Below are positions 1-7,021 of a DNA stretch of 9,504 nucleotides, piece by piece. The translations under genes and the position numbers were made by a program. The stretch's first letter is position 1; each line of letters begins with the position of its first letter. The DNA is from an uncultured Flammeovirgaceae bacterium (lineage in GTDB: Bacteria; Bacteroidota; Bacteroidia; Cytophagales; Cyclobacteriaceae), in the NCBI GenBank assembly GCA_946480685.1, contig CAMLLI010000093.1:1-9504 (forward strand). Direction: 5' to 3'. The notes beneath the pieces were generated by a model. The model saw nothing but the letters and a program-made list of their open reading frames with translations. It was not told where the DNA came from and did not search any database.

Positions 1-6
1 GTATAT

Positions 7-204
7 CTAGAGATTGAAACTGTATACTGGTCCGGTATCATCCTTACAACCATTCGGTCCGTTGAAGTCGGATGAAACCTGAACAGATTTGTGATTGACA
101 TGAACTATTTGCTGATCATTTTGGGTTTGCCCAAACACAGTCTGACCGCAAAATGCAAGTATCGTGAGTAATACTGCTAAAAGTATGCGATATTTCGGAT
201 TCAA
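7..204 (-). CDS. Small putative secreted peptide, function unknown
   Basis: This 65-residue product is not recognised. It begins with a classical signal peptide: a short basic n-region (NPKYR), a hydrophobic core (residues 7-19, ILLAVLLTILAFC) and a likely signal peptidase I site at VFG|QT near residue 25. The cysteine at residue 19 is not in a good lipobox (LAFC has Phe at -1), so a lipoprotein is less likely. That leaves a mature part of about 40 polar residues with one Cys (NGCKDD) and a GPVYSFNL tail. There is no ATG: the first usable codon is TTG at 204-202, with an in-frame TAA 15 bases further upstream. The stop is TAG at 9-7, so the ORF is complete. It diverges from cysH. Its short length and weak start mean it could be spurious, but the signal peptide argues that it is real. 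Confidence 0.5.
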   Translation of the reverse strand: MNPKYRILLAVLLTILAFCGQTVFGQTQNDQQIVHVNHKSVQVSSDFNGPNGCKDDTGPVYSFNL

Positions 205-232
205 AATTATTGAGGTTTAGGATTGAACAATG

Positions 233-262
233 CTAATATACAACGATAAAGCAATAATTCAA
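233..262 (-). promoter_or_regulatory. Candidate Bacteroidota-type promoter for the small secreted peptide
   Basis: On the minus strand a TTG (262-260, inside TTTTGTTG) lies 19 bases before TATATTAG (240-233). That is one mismatch from the TAnnTTTG -7 element described for Bacteroidota, and the spacing is suitable. Transcription would begin about 25 bases upstream of the TTG start codon at 204. This is a pattern match only. The surrounding 122 bp divergent gap is AT-rich, and no comparably good promoter is visible facing cysH. Confidence 0.35.
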
Positions 263-312
263 CAAAACTTTATCTTTATTTTGATTATTAGCTAGTTAGA
301 GTGTTTTACTTA

Positions 313-330
313 ATGGTTGAATTGCAGTGA
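313..330 (+). other. Five-codon ORF overlapping the cysH start (possible leader)
   Basis: ATG at 313 opens a five-codon frame (MVELQ) that stops at TGA 328-330. The stop overlaps the GTG start of cysH as GTGA. This layout can couple translation of a downstream gene to a short leader, and it would help a weak GTG start that has no obvious ribosome binding site. An ATG this close to a start can also occur by chance in AT-rich DNA, so the reading is speculative. Confidence 0.2.
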
Positions 331-983
331 AATTCGAAGAAATAAAGGCCAAGCTCGAAGCTTACAAAGCCGAAGACAAGAAGCTGTTCACGACTTCATC
401 GTTTCAGTCGCACAGTCTGGTATTGCTACATATACTGAGTCGTATCGATAAATCTATACCGGTATATTTCATCAATACAGGATTTCACTTCCCGGAGACG
501 GTGCAGTTCCGTGACTATATAGGCAATGCTTTTGGACTAAATATAGTCGACCTTAAATCCGATGTGCCCAAGTTTATGCAGCGTGATGCAGAAGGACGCT
601 TGCTCTTCACTTCCGATCCTGATCATTGCTGCTACCTGAATAAAACCCAGCCAACGGATGCCATACTGCTTTCGCATGATATATGGATCAATGGGGTACG
701 TGCCGACCAGAGTGCTGTGCGTGCCGCGATGAAAGTAGAACAACCCGCCAAGCACGGATGTATACGCTTTCACCCGATGCTCGACTGGAACGCCAAGATG
801 ATCTGGCAGTATCAGAAGGAGTATAATTTACCCAAGCACCCGCTGGAAGAAAAAGGATACATCAGTATAGGATGTGAACCTTGCACCCGTAAATTAGACC
901 CCGAAATGCAGGAGCGTGAAGCACGCTGGTTCGGTATGAACAAAGTAGAATGCGGCCTGCATACAGATTTAATCAACAAGTAG
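327..983 (+). CDS. cysH: Phosphoadenylyl/adenylyl-sulfate reductase, [4Fe-4S] class
   Basis: This cytoplasmic enzyme of assimilatory sulfate reduction reduces APS (or PAPS) to sulfite using thioredoxin-type thiols. The 218-residue protein shows the PP-loop ATP-pyrophosphatase-like motif SFQSHS (residues 25-30), TGFHFPET (51-58) and an arginine-rich substrate segment (NGVRADQSAVRA, 122-133). It also has the cluster ligands Cys101-Cys102 and Cys183-x-x-Cys186, with 80 residues between the pairs, and the C-terminal catalytic ECGLH (Cys209). The CC/CxxC pattern is the mark of the [4Fe-4S] enzymes, which in bacteria usually prefer APS; substrate choice cannot be settled from sequence alone. The canonical CCxxRK motif reads CCYLNK here, with Asn at the Arg position. 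The start is GTG at 327, because an in-frame TGA at 318-320 lies just upstream and no in-frame ATG is available. No cysD, cysN or sulfite reductase is in view. The epimerase gene follows after 15 bp. Confidence 0.92.
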   Translation: MKFEEIKAKLEAYKAEDKKLFTTSSFQSHSLVLLHILSRIDKSIPVYFINTGFHFPETVQFRDYIGNAFGLNIVDLKSDVPKFMQRDAEGRLLFTSDPDHCCYLNKTQPTDAILLSHDIWINGVRADQSAVRAAMKVEQPAKHGCIRFHPMLDWNAKMIWQYQKEYNLPKHPLEEKGYISIGCEPCTRKLDPEMQEREARWFGMNKVECGLHTDLINK

Positions 984-998
984 TATCTCAACCCCATC

Positions 999-1919
999 AT
1001 GAAAGTATTAGTTACCGGAGGTGCCGGATATATAGGCACTGAGTTGATCAGTGCGCTGATTGCAAAACCAGAAGTAGATCAAGTAATTGTATACGATAAC
1101 CTGAGTCGTCCGAACTATAATATGTTTCTCGGGCTGCGCCTGCAGAAGCACGCGAAGATAACTTTTGTAAAGGGCGAACTGCTGGATACGCGGGCACTCC
1201 GTAAAGTTTTGAAAGGTGTAGACGTAGTATATCACCTCGCTGCAAAAGTAACGACTCCTTTCGCGAATGCTGATGCGCATTCCATTGAACAGGTAAACCA
1301 CTGGGGCACGGCCGAGCTTGTATATGCCGTAGAGGAAAGTACCGTTAAACGATTTATATATACCAGCAGTACAGGTGTTTATGGTTCATCCAAAGAAGCG
1401 GCTGATGAATTGACCGCCCCGGATCCACAAACACTATATGCCATCTCCAAGCTGCGTGGCGAAGAACATGTAAGAAGACTTTCTGACAAGATCGATACCT
1501 ATATCATGCGTTGTGGTAATGTGTATGGCTATAGCCGCAGCATGCGCTTCGATGCCGTTATCAATAAATTTGCTTTCGAAGCAAACTTCATGAAACTGAT
1601 TACTATACAGGGCGATGGCAAACAATCACGCACGTTCATACACATCGATATGCTGGCAAATGCACTTGCCAACCTGTTAACGGCACAACTTGCCAATGGC
1701 ACCTACAATCTGGTGGACCGCAATCTGAAAGTAATCGATATACTTGATGCGCTGAAAGAACTGATCCCTCCGCTGGAATTTATTTTTATCAACCAGCATC
1801 TTCGTTTACACGAGCTGAATGTTAAGGTAAATCAGCAGGTAAATGATATATTGGGGGTTGCAAACAACAGATCGTTGAAGGAAGAACTGGAGGAGTTCCT
1901 CCTGAAATTCAGTTACTGA
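999..1919 (+). CDS. NAD-dependent epimerase/dehydratase (extended SDR)
   Basis: This is a 306-residue extended short-chain dehydrogenase/reductase, a family that mostly epimerises, dehydrates or reduces nucleotide-linked sugars using tightly bound NAD(P). The Rossmann dinucleotide motif GGAGYIG lies at residues 7-13 and an acidic residue in VYDN (Asp33) favours NAD. HLAAKV (79-84) is the strand-4 motif, TSSTGVYG (122-129) supplies the catalytic Ser/Thr, and the catalytic pair is Tyr147-x-x-x-Lys151 (YAISK). RCGNVYG (171-177) and a sugar-binding SRTFIHIDM segment follow. The length is normal for the family. The exact substrate cannot be read: UDP-glucose 4-epimerase and other NDP-sugar enzymes are all possible. 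It lies 15 bp after cysH and 34 bp before the antiporter gene, so it may share their transcript, but no other sugar genes are nearby. Confidence 0.88.
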   Translation: MKVLVTGGAGYIGTELISALIAKPEVDQVIVYDNLSRPNYNMFLGLRLQKHAKITFVKGELLDTRALRKVLKGVDVVYHLAAKVTTPFANADAHSIEQVNHWGTAELVYAVEESTVKRFIYTSSTGVYGSSKEAADELTAPDPQTLYAISKLRGEEHVRRLSDKIDTYIMRCGNVYGYSRSMRFDAVINKFAFEANFMKLITIQGDGKQSRTFIHIDMLANALANLLTAQLANGTYNLVDRNLKVIDILDALKELIPPLEFIFINQHLRLHELNVKVNQQVNDILGVANNRSLKEELEEFLLKFSY

Positions 1920-1953
1920 GTTCGACATTCTGTTTTTTTACTAACCCCGCTGC

Positions 1954-3540
1954 ATGCAAAATATAGCTACAGTTATAATTCTGCTTGCCGTAGTCACTGC
2001 GTTGGCAGAGGTAACGGATAAGATCAGAGTACCATATCCTATTCTTCTGGTAATAGCCGGTATTGTCATTGGGATGATTCCGGGGATGCCTTCTATTTCT
2101 CTTGATCCTGAAGTTGTTTTTCTGGTCTTCCTTCCGCCCGTATTATACTCGGCTGCCTGGAATACATCATGGCCCGACTTTCGCGCGGCCAAGCGACCGA
2201 TAACATTACTTGCTATAGGATGTGTGATCTTTACTACCTGTGCAGTAGCATGGGTAGCACACATGGTTATTCCGGGTTTCGATTGGGCAGAGTCTTTTGT
2301 ACTAGGTGCGATCATTTCTCCACCGGATGCCGTGGCCGCTACAGCAGCGACCAAAGGTTTAAGTGTACCCAAACGCGTTATTACTATCCTTGAGGGAGAA
2401 AGTCTTGTAAATGACGCTACCGGTCTGATTGCGTATAGATATGCCGTTGCAGCCGTAGCAACCGGAGCGTTCAATTTGTGGAGTGCGGGTATTCAGTTCG
2501 TTGTGGTTGCTACCGGTGGTATAGTGCTGGGATTGGTTGTAGGCTTAGTCTTTAAGTGGATACATAAATTTACACCTCACAATCCTACCACCGATACAAC
2601 GCTTACATTCCTGGCACCCTTTGTTGCATATTTAGGAGCAGAGTCCATGCATCTTTCCGGTGTACTCGCGGTGGTTGTTGCAGGTTTATATGTGAGCTGG
2701 GCTTCGAGTGAAGTCTTTTCTCAACAGACACGCTTGCAGGCATATGGTTCATGGAACACCGTGCTCTTTATTTTGAATGGCGTCATCTTCATTCTGATAG
2801 GATTACAACTCCCCGAGATTGTTAAGAACATCGGTGCTAATTCTGTATGGGCATGGAAGTATGCTTTTATCATTAGTGTAGCAGTGATCATCGGTCGTAT
2901 TATATGGGTGTATCCCGGAACATATATACCGCGCTGGCTCAGCAAACGCATTCGCGAGCGAGAGCCCGACACCGACATTAAACTCACCACCATTGTAGCA
3001 TGGTCGGGTATGCGGGGCGTTGTGTCCCTGGCTGCTGCATTGGCATTGCCACTTACCGTGAACGGGTCCACTCCGTTTCCACATCGGAACCTTATCATCT
3101 TTCTTACCTTCAGTGTTATCTTCTCAACGCTTGTGTTACAAGGACTAACGCTTCGTCCGTTGATCAATTGGCTGGGTATACAATCGGATGGTAAAGATCA
3201 CCGGGATGAACAACGCGCGCGTCTGGTACTGGCTTCTTCTGTGATTGAACACATCGAAGAGAATTATGCGCTCACATTAAGTGATGAAGTGCTGAACCAG
3301 ATCAAAACGAAGTACGAGATCCGCATTCAGCGATTACGGAAAGATGAGACTGAACAGCGTCTCAACGAAGAACAGATTCGAGAATTCCACAGGCTTCAGC
3401 AGGAGCTGTTACATAAAGAGCGTGCAGATCTTATTCGCATGCGCAGAGAAGGTGCCATCAGCGATGAAGTACTTCGGAGAATCGAGTACGAACTTGACCT
3501 GGAAGAAACCCGACTCATCCTGGAAAGCGGTCTCGCTTAA
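1954..3540 (+). CDS. CPA1-family Na+/H+ antiporter
   Basis: This 528-residue inner-membrane protein exchanges Na+ (or another monovalent cation) for H+ in pH and salt homeostasis. About a dozen hydrophobic segments fill residues 1-405. Family signatures are visible: FLPPVLYSAAW (59-69), SPPDAVAA (122-129) and EGESLVND (147-154), with Asn153-Asp154 as the ion-binding pair of CPA1 antiporters. The conserved SGMRGVVSLAAALALP (351-366) carries Arg354. The last 120 or so residues are charged and predicted helical (many Glu, Arg and Gln), forming a cytoplasmic tail of the kind seen in the bacterial YjcE-like subgroup. The length matches that group (roughly 520-550). The start ATG at 1954 begins directly before the first membrane helix. 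The gene sits 34 bp after the epimerase gene and may be co-transcribed, although no functional link is evident. Ion specificity (Na+, K+ or Li+) is unresolved. Confidence 0.92.
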   Translation: MQNIATVIILLAVVTALAEVTDKIRVPYPILLVIAGIVIGMIPGMPSISLDPEVVFLVFLPPVLYSAAWNTSWPDFRAAKRPITLLAIGCVIFTTCAVAWVAHMVIPGFDWAESFVLGAIISPPDAVAATAATKGLSVPKRVITILEGESLVNDATGLIAYRYAVAAVATGAFNLWSAGIQFVVVATGGIVLGLVVGLVFKWIHKFTPHNPTTDTTLTFLAPFVAYLGAESMHLSGVLAVVVAGLYVSWASSEVFSQQTRLQAYGSWNTVLFILNGVIFILIGLQLPEIVKNIGANSVWAWKYAFIISVAVIIGRIIWVYPGTYIPRWLSKRIREREPDTDIKLTTIVAWSGMRGVVSLAAALALPLTVNGSTPFPHRNLIIFLTFSVIFSTLVLQGLTLRPLINWLGIQSDGKDHRDEQRARLVLASSVIEHIEENYALTLSDEVLNQIKTKYEIRIQRLRKDETEQRLNEEQIREFHRLQQELLHKERADLIRMRREGAISDEVLRRIEYELDLEETRLILESGLA

Positions 3541-3584
3541 AATATACCATTGGCTTCCCCTATATAGCGCTCGTCAGAAATCAA

Positions 3585-3615
3585 TTCTTTCGGGGTTGAA
3601 TTTTAGTGTACTTGC
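3585..3615 (+). promoter_or_regulatory. Weak promoter candidate for the M16 peptidase
   Basis: The 129 bp between the antiporter and peptidase genes hold TGTACTTGC (3607-3615), a partial match to the Bacteroidota TAnnTTTGC element, about 55 bases before the ATG. The upstream region near 3585-3598 (TTCTTTCGGGGTTG) lacks a TTG at the ideal distance. A ten-base palindrome, TAGTTAACTA (3638-3647), lies further downstream and could be chance. The gap size suggests that the peptidase has its own promoter, but this particular site is weakly supported. Confidence 0.22.
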
Positions 3616-3669
3616 AGCACTGTAAATAACTCATATATAGTTAACTAACCCAAATCTGAAAAGGTATTT

Positions 3670-6510
3670 ATGAAGAAACTGTTAGTCCTGGCATTGGCGC
3701 TGGCACCGCAGCTATTGATGGCGCAGGCCAAGCTCGTTGAAAAAGTTGAGCAGAAGGGAGACCAGGTTGTTATTCCCTATGAAAAGTATGTATTGCCCAA
3801 TGGGCTTACGGTAATTGTACATGAAGATCACAGCGATCCGATTGTGCATGTTGATGTAACGTATCACGTAGGATCTGCGCGTGAAGAAATTGGTAAGTCA
3901 GGCTTCGCGCACTTCTTCGAACACATGATGTTCCAGGGAAGTGATAACGTTGGTGATGAGCAACACTTTAAGATCGTAACTGAATCAGGCGGAACATTGA
4001 ACGGAACTACGAACCGCGATCGCACCAATTATTTCGAAACCGTTCCGAGCAATCAGCTTGAAAAAATGCTGTGGCTTGAGGCGGATCGCATGGGCTTTTT
4101 ACTCGATGCGGTAACACAGAAGAAATTCGAGATACAGCGCGCGACAGTAAAGAACGAACGCGGACAAAATTATGATAACCGTCCGTATGGATTAGTAGGC
4201 GAGACCATTGCGCGCAATCTATACCCGTATGGTCATCCTTACTCGTGGTTAACGATCGGCTACATTGAAGATCTGAATCGTGTTAACGTAAATGACCTGA
4301 AGAATTTCTTTCTCCGCTGGTACGGACCGAACAATGCAACGGTAACGGTAGGCGGTGATGTGAAAGCTGCCGATGTAGTAAAGCTTGCCGAAAAATACTT
4401 CGGTTCTATACCGAAAGGTCCTGAAGTACAGAACATGAAACTGCCTGCACCGGTAGTTAGCAGCGATCGCTATGCAACGTTGGTTGATAACTATGCGCGT
4501 CTGCCACAACTTGTTATTACATACCCAACCGTACCAAGCTATCATCCGGACGAACCGGCATTGGATTGTCTCGCGGAAATTTTAGGGCAAGGAAAGAACT
4601 CTATATTCTACCAGCAGATCGTAAAAGATCAAAAGGCGTTGAATGCTGTTGCGTTCAATAGCACAACCGAACTGGCGGGTGAGTTCCGACTCAATCTTAC
4701 ACCAGCCCCGAATGTATCGCTTGCTGAATCAAAGAAACTTATCGACAACGCTATAAAAGCTTTTGAGACTCGTGGTGTTACTGATGAAGATATCGAGAAG
4801 TTTAAAGGAAGCGTTCAGGCTCAGTTGATCTATAGCTTGCAAAGTGTATCCGGCAAAGTATCACAACTGGCGGCTTACCAGACATTTACCGGCAACCCGA
4901 ACCGGATCGGTAAAGAACTCGAAGCCTATAACAAAGTTACCAAGGCAGACGTGATGCGGGTATACAATACCTATATAAAAGGAAAGTCGTCTGTAATACT
5001 GAGCGTTGTTACCAAAGGCAACGAAAGCAATATCGTAGCGCCTGAAAATTATACGGTGAATAAGGATGGTTACAAAGCACCAGACTATGGCTATAACGGG
5101 TTGAAATATACCAAGCCGACTGATAGTTTCGATCGTACAAAATTACCAGGTAACGGTCCAAACCCGGTGGTAAAAGTACCGGGCTTCTGGCGCAAAGACA
5201 TTGATAAAGGTATACGCGTGATTGGAACCGAAAGTAAAGAATTACCAATCGTTACCTTATCCGTTACTGTTCCCGGTGGACATCTATTGATGGCAAAAGA
5301 TACTTCGAAGACAGGTTTGCCAAGAATCTTTGCTTCGATGATGAACGAAGATACCAAGACATATTCAGCGGAACAGCTTCAGGCAGAGCTGCAGAAATTG
5401 GGAAGCTCGATAAATGTTACCAGCAGTCTCGATGGAATAACCTTCAACGTTCAATCTTTAACGAAGAACCTCGACAAAACGCTTGTGTTGCTGGAAGAGC
5501 GTATGCTGCGTCCGAAGTTTACACCGGAAGCTTTCGCGCGAATTCAGAAGCAGACGATCGAAGGTTTCAAACAACGTAAATCGCAGCCTGCAATTATTGC
5601 CAGCGAGCTATATACTAAACTTAACTATGGCAGTGATAACATTCTGGGCTTGAATGATGTGGGATCCGAGTATACCGTTAAGAATTTAACACTTAAAGAT
5701 GTTGAAGACTACTATAACAACTATATCACATCAACCGGTGTGGATGTGGTGGTAGTGGGCGATGTGAAGCAGGCAACAATCCTCAGCAAACTCGATTTCC
5801 TCAAGAAACTTCCTGCTAAAGATGTAAAACTTGCTACGCCTGCAAAAGCTCCTGCTATCGAGAAGACTCGTATTTATATAGTAGATGTACCGAAAGCTGC
5901 GCAGACCGAATTTCGTGTAGGCTATGTTACTGGTTTGAAATACGATGCTACCGGTGAGTACTATAAAACAGGTTTGATGAACTACGCTTTGGGCGGAGCT
6001 TTCAACAGTCGTATAAACCTGAACCTGCGCGAAGACAAAGGCTGGACTTATGGTGCACGTTCCGGCTTTAGTGGTGATAAATATACCGGTGAGTTTGTAT
6101 TCAGTGCTGGTATAAAAGCAGCTGCTACCGACAGTGCATTGGTGGAAGTATTGAAAGAGTTAAACACATACGCGAAGAGCGGTATACAGGACAGCGAACT
6201 TCTGTTCATGCGAAGTGCGATTGGTCAGCGTGATGCTTTGCGTTATGAAACTGGTTTCCAGAAAACTGCTTTCATCGCGAACATTCTACGCTATAATTTG
6301 CCGGGCAACTTTGTAGAGCAGCAAAGCAAAATCGTAAGTACCATTACGAAAGATGAGTTGAATAAACTCGCGACTCAGTGGATCGATACTTCCAAAATGA
6401 ATATACTGCTGGTAGGCGATAAGGCTGCGATACTCCCCGCACTGAAACGTTTGGGTTACGAGATCATCGAGCTCGATGTGAACGGCAACAAAAAAGGAGT
6501 GATTAACTGA
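3670..6510 (+). CDS. Secreted two-domain M16 (insulinase/pitrilysin family) zinc metallopeptidase
   Basis: This 946-residue peptidase is probably periplasmic or outer-envelope. A signal peptide covers residues 1-19 (KK, a hydrophobic core, and LLMAQA cleavage just before or after the Gln). Two M16 halves follow. The first (about 38-450) has the inverted zinc motif HFFEH at 81-85, giving ligands His81 and His85 and catalytic Glu84, with the third ligand Glu163 in KNERGQ. The second half (about 515-930) keeps the fold, including the LGGAFNSRI segment (774-782) and the RxxxxxxY substrate-binding segment around Arg787 to Tyr794. At the place of HxxEH it reads RIFASMMNED, so it cannot bind zinc. 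One active and one inactive half is the usual arrangement of M16 enzymes, which enclose and cut peptides. AAAAGG lies five bases before the ATG. The substrate is unknown. No partner M16 gene is adjacent, in keeping with both halves being fused here. Confidence 0.93.
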   Translation: MKKLLVLALALAPQLLMAQAKLVEKVEQKGDQVVIPYEKYVLPNGLTVIVHEDHSDPIVHVDVTYHVGSAREEIGKSGFAHFFEHMMFQGSDNVGDEQHFKIVTESGGTLNGTTNRDRTNYFETVPSNQLEKMLWLEADRMGFLLDAVTQKKFEIQRATVKNERGQNYDNRPYGLVGETIARNLYPYGHPYSWLTIGYIEDLNRVNVNDLKNFFLRWYGPNNATVTVGGDVKAADVVKLAEKYFGSIPKGPEVQNMKLPAPVVSSDRYATLVDNYARLPQLVITYPTVPSYHPDEPALDCLAEILGQGKNSIFYQQIVKDQKALNAVAFNSTTELAGEFRLNLTPAPNVSLAESKKLIDNAIKAFETRGVTDEDIEKFKGSVQAQLIYSLQSVSGKVSQLAAYQTFTGNPNRIGKELEAYNKVTKADVMRVYNTYIKGKSSVILSVVTKGNESNIVAPENYTVNKDGYKAPDYGYNGLKYTKPTDSFDRTKLPGNGPNPVVKVPGFWRKDIDKGIRVIGTESKELPIVTLSVTVPGGHLLMAKDTSKTGLPRIFASMMNEDTKTYSAEQLQAELQKLGSSINVTSSLDGITFNVQSLTKNLDKTLVLLEERMLRPKFTPEAFARIQKQTIEGFKQRKSQPAIIASELYTKLNYGSDNILGLNDVGSEYTVKNLTLKDVEDYYNNYITSTGVDVVVVGDVKQATILSKLDFLKKLPAKDVKLATPAKAPAIEKTRIYIVDVPKAAQTEFRVGYVTGLKYDATGEYYKTGLMNYALGGAFNSRINLNLREDKGWTYGARSGFSGDKYTGEFVFSAGIKAAATDSALVEVLKELNTYAKSGIQDSELLFMRSAIGQRDALRYETGFQKTAFIANILRYNLPGNFVEQQSKIVSTITKDELNKLATQWIDTSKMNILLVGDKAAILPALKRLGYEIIELDVNGNKKGVIN

Positions 6511-6517
6511 TCACTCC
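6496..6517 (+). other. Hairpin spanning the M16 stop codon
   Basis: GGAGTGAT (6496-6503) and ATCACTCC (6510-6517) are perfect reverse complements around a six-base loop. The TGA stop (6508-6510) sits across the loop and the second arm. No T-run follows (CTATATATA), so it is not a complete intrinsic terminator by itself. It lies 19 bases before the strong terminator hairpin and may protect the 3' end of the transcript or assist termination. Confidence 0.45.
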
Positions 6518-6536
6518 CTATATATACTTGAAACAA

Positions 6537-6567
6537 AAAAGCGGGCTAGAAACCCGCTTTTGTTTTT
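6537..6567. terminator. Bidirectional intrinsic terminator between converging genes
   Basis: A stem of AAAAGCGGG (6537-6545) with CCCGCTTTT (6553-6561) encloses the seven-base loop CTAGAAA. On the plus strand T-rich sequence follows (TTTTGTTTTT), and on the minus strand the A-run at 6535-6540 supplies the T-tract. It can therefore end transcription of the M16 peptidase gene from the left and of the SUF operon from the right. The last SUF-operon stop codon is one base beyond the T-run. Confidence 0.85.
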
Positions 6568-6568
6568 A

Positions 6569-6985
6569 TTAGCAATATTCATCAAATACTTCTACCAAGT
6601 GCTGGCCGATCATCTGGGCATTTCTGCCTTCGATGTGGTGGCGCTCTACGAAGTGTACCAGCTCGCCATCTTTAAACAAGGCTATAGCTGGAGATGATGG
6701 CGGGTAAGGCAGCGTATATTCTCTTGCTTTTGAAACCGCTTCTTTATCAACACCGGCAAATACAGTAGCCAGGTTATCTGGTTTTTTAGGAGATGACTGC
6801 AACGCCCACTTAACGCCTGGTCTTGCAGCTCCGGCAGCACAACCACAAACTGAGTTTATCACCAGCAGGATTGTTCCTTTCTTGTTTTGAAGGTAGCTAT
6901 CTACTTCGTCAGAAGTTTTTAGTTCAGCAAATCCAGCGCTCGTCAGGTCGGTGCGCATGGGTGCTACTAATTGTTCGGGATACAT
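6569..6985 (-). CDS. BrxA/BrxB-family bacilliredoxin (YphP/YqiW family)
   Basis: This 138-residue thioredoxin-fold protein belongs to the bacilliredoxin family (formerly DUF1094), which in Firmicutes removes bacillithiol from S-bacillithiolated proteins. The family signature NSVCGCAAG is present, with the active-site Cys47-Gly-Cys49 (CxC instead of the thioredoxin CxxC). The N-terminal MYPEQLVAPM, the AARPG segment (53-57) and the cis-Pro-like PPSSPAIALF strand are also typical. The last residue is another Cys (138). The length fits the family (about 140-145). It is the last gene of the SUF operon, 36 bp after sufT, and is followed at once by the terminator. The likely role is to keep cysteines of SUF or other proteins reduced. 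Which low-molecular-weight thiol this organism uses cannot be seen here, and no bsh biosynthesis gene is in the window. Confidence 0.9.
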   Translation of the reverse strand: MYPEQLVAPMRTDLTSAGFAELKTSDEVDSYLQNKKGTILLVINSVCGCAAGAARPGVKWALQSSPKKPDNLATVFAGVDKEAVSKAREYTLPYPPSSPAIALFKDGELVHFVERHHIEGRNAQMIGQHLVEVFDEYC

Positions 6986-7021
6986 AGTTTTATTGACAGT
7001 TAAATCTGATAGTATAACAAA

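Noticed and set aside
205..326. A cysteine- or SAM-sensing riboswitch upstream of cysH
   Set aside because: Only 122 bases of AT-rich sequence are available and no multi-helix structure or known riboswitch core is visible.
1889..1902. Inverted repeat GGAGG-AGTT-CCTCC near the end of the epimerase gene
   Set aside because: It lies inside coding sequence over Glu-Glu-Phe-Leu codons with no T-run next to it; likely a coding coincidence.
999..1919. The SDR next to cysH as a UDP-sulfoquinovose synthase (SQD1-like), which would use sulfite made by CysH
   Set aside because: At 306 residues it is about 100 shorter than SQD1-type enzymes, and its GGAGYIG motif and general layout are those of ordinary NDP-sugar epimerases.
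1904..1940. Possible intrinsic terminator after the epimerase gene (TCAG-TTA-CTGA hairpin, then a T7 run at 1933-1939)
   Set aside because: The stem is only four base pairs with an imperfect extension, and the T-run lies about a dozen bases or more beyond it, so efficient termination is unlikely.
1941..2474. Long open frame of 177 codons antisense to the antiporter gene
   Set aside because: It is the mirror of the antiporter frame: low-complexity Ala/Thr/Ile-rich, with no recognisable motif, while the sense strand carries a complete conserved CPA1 protein.
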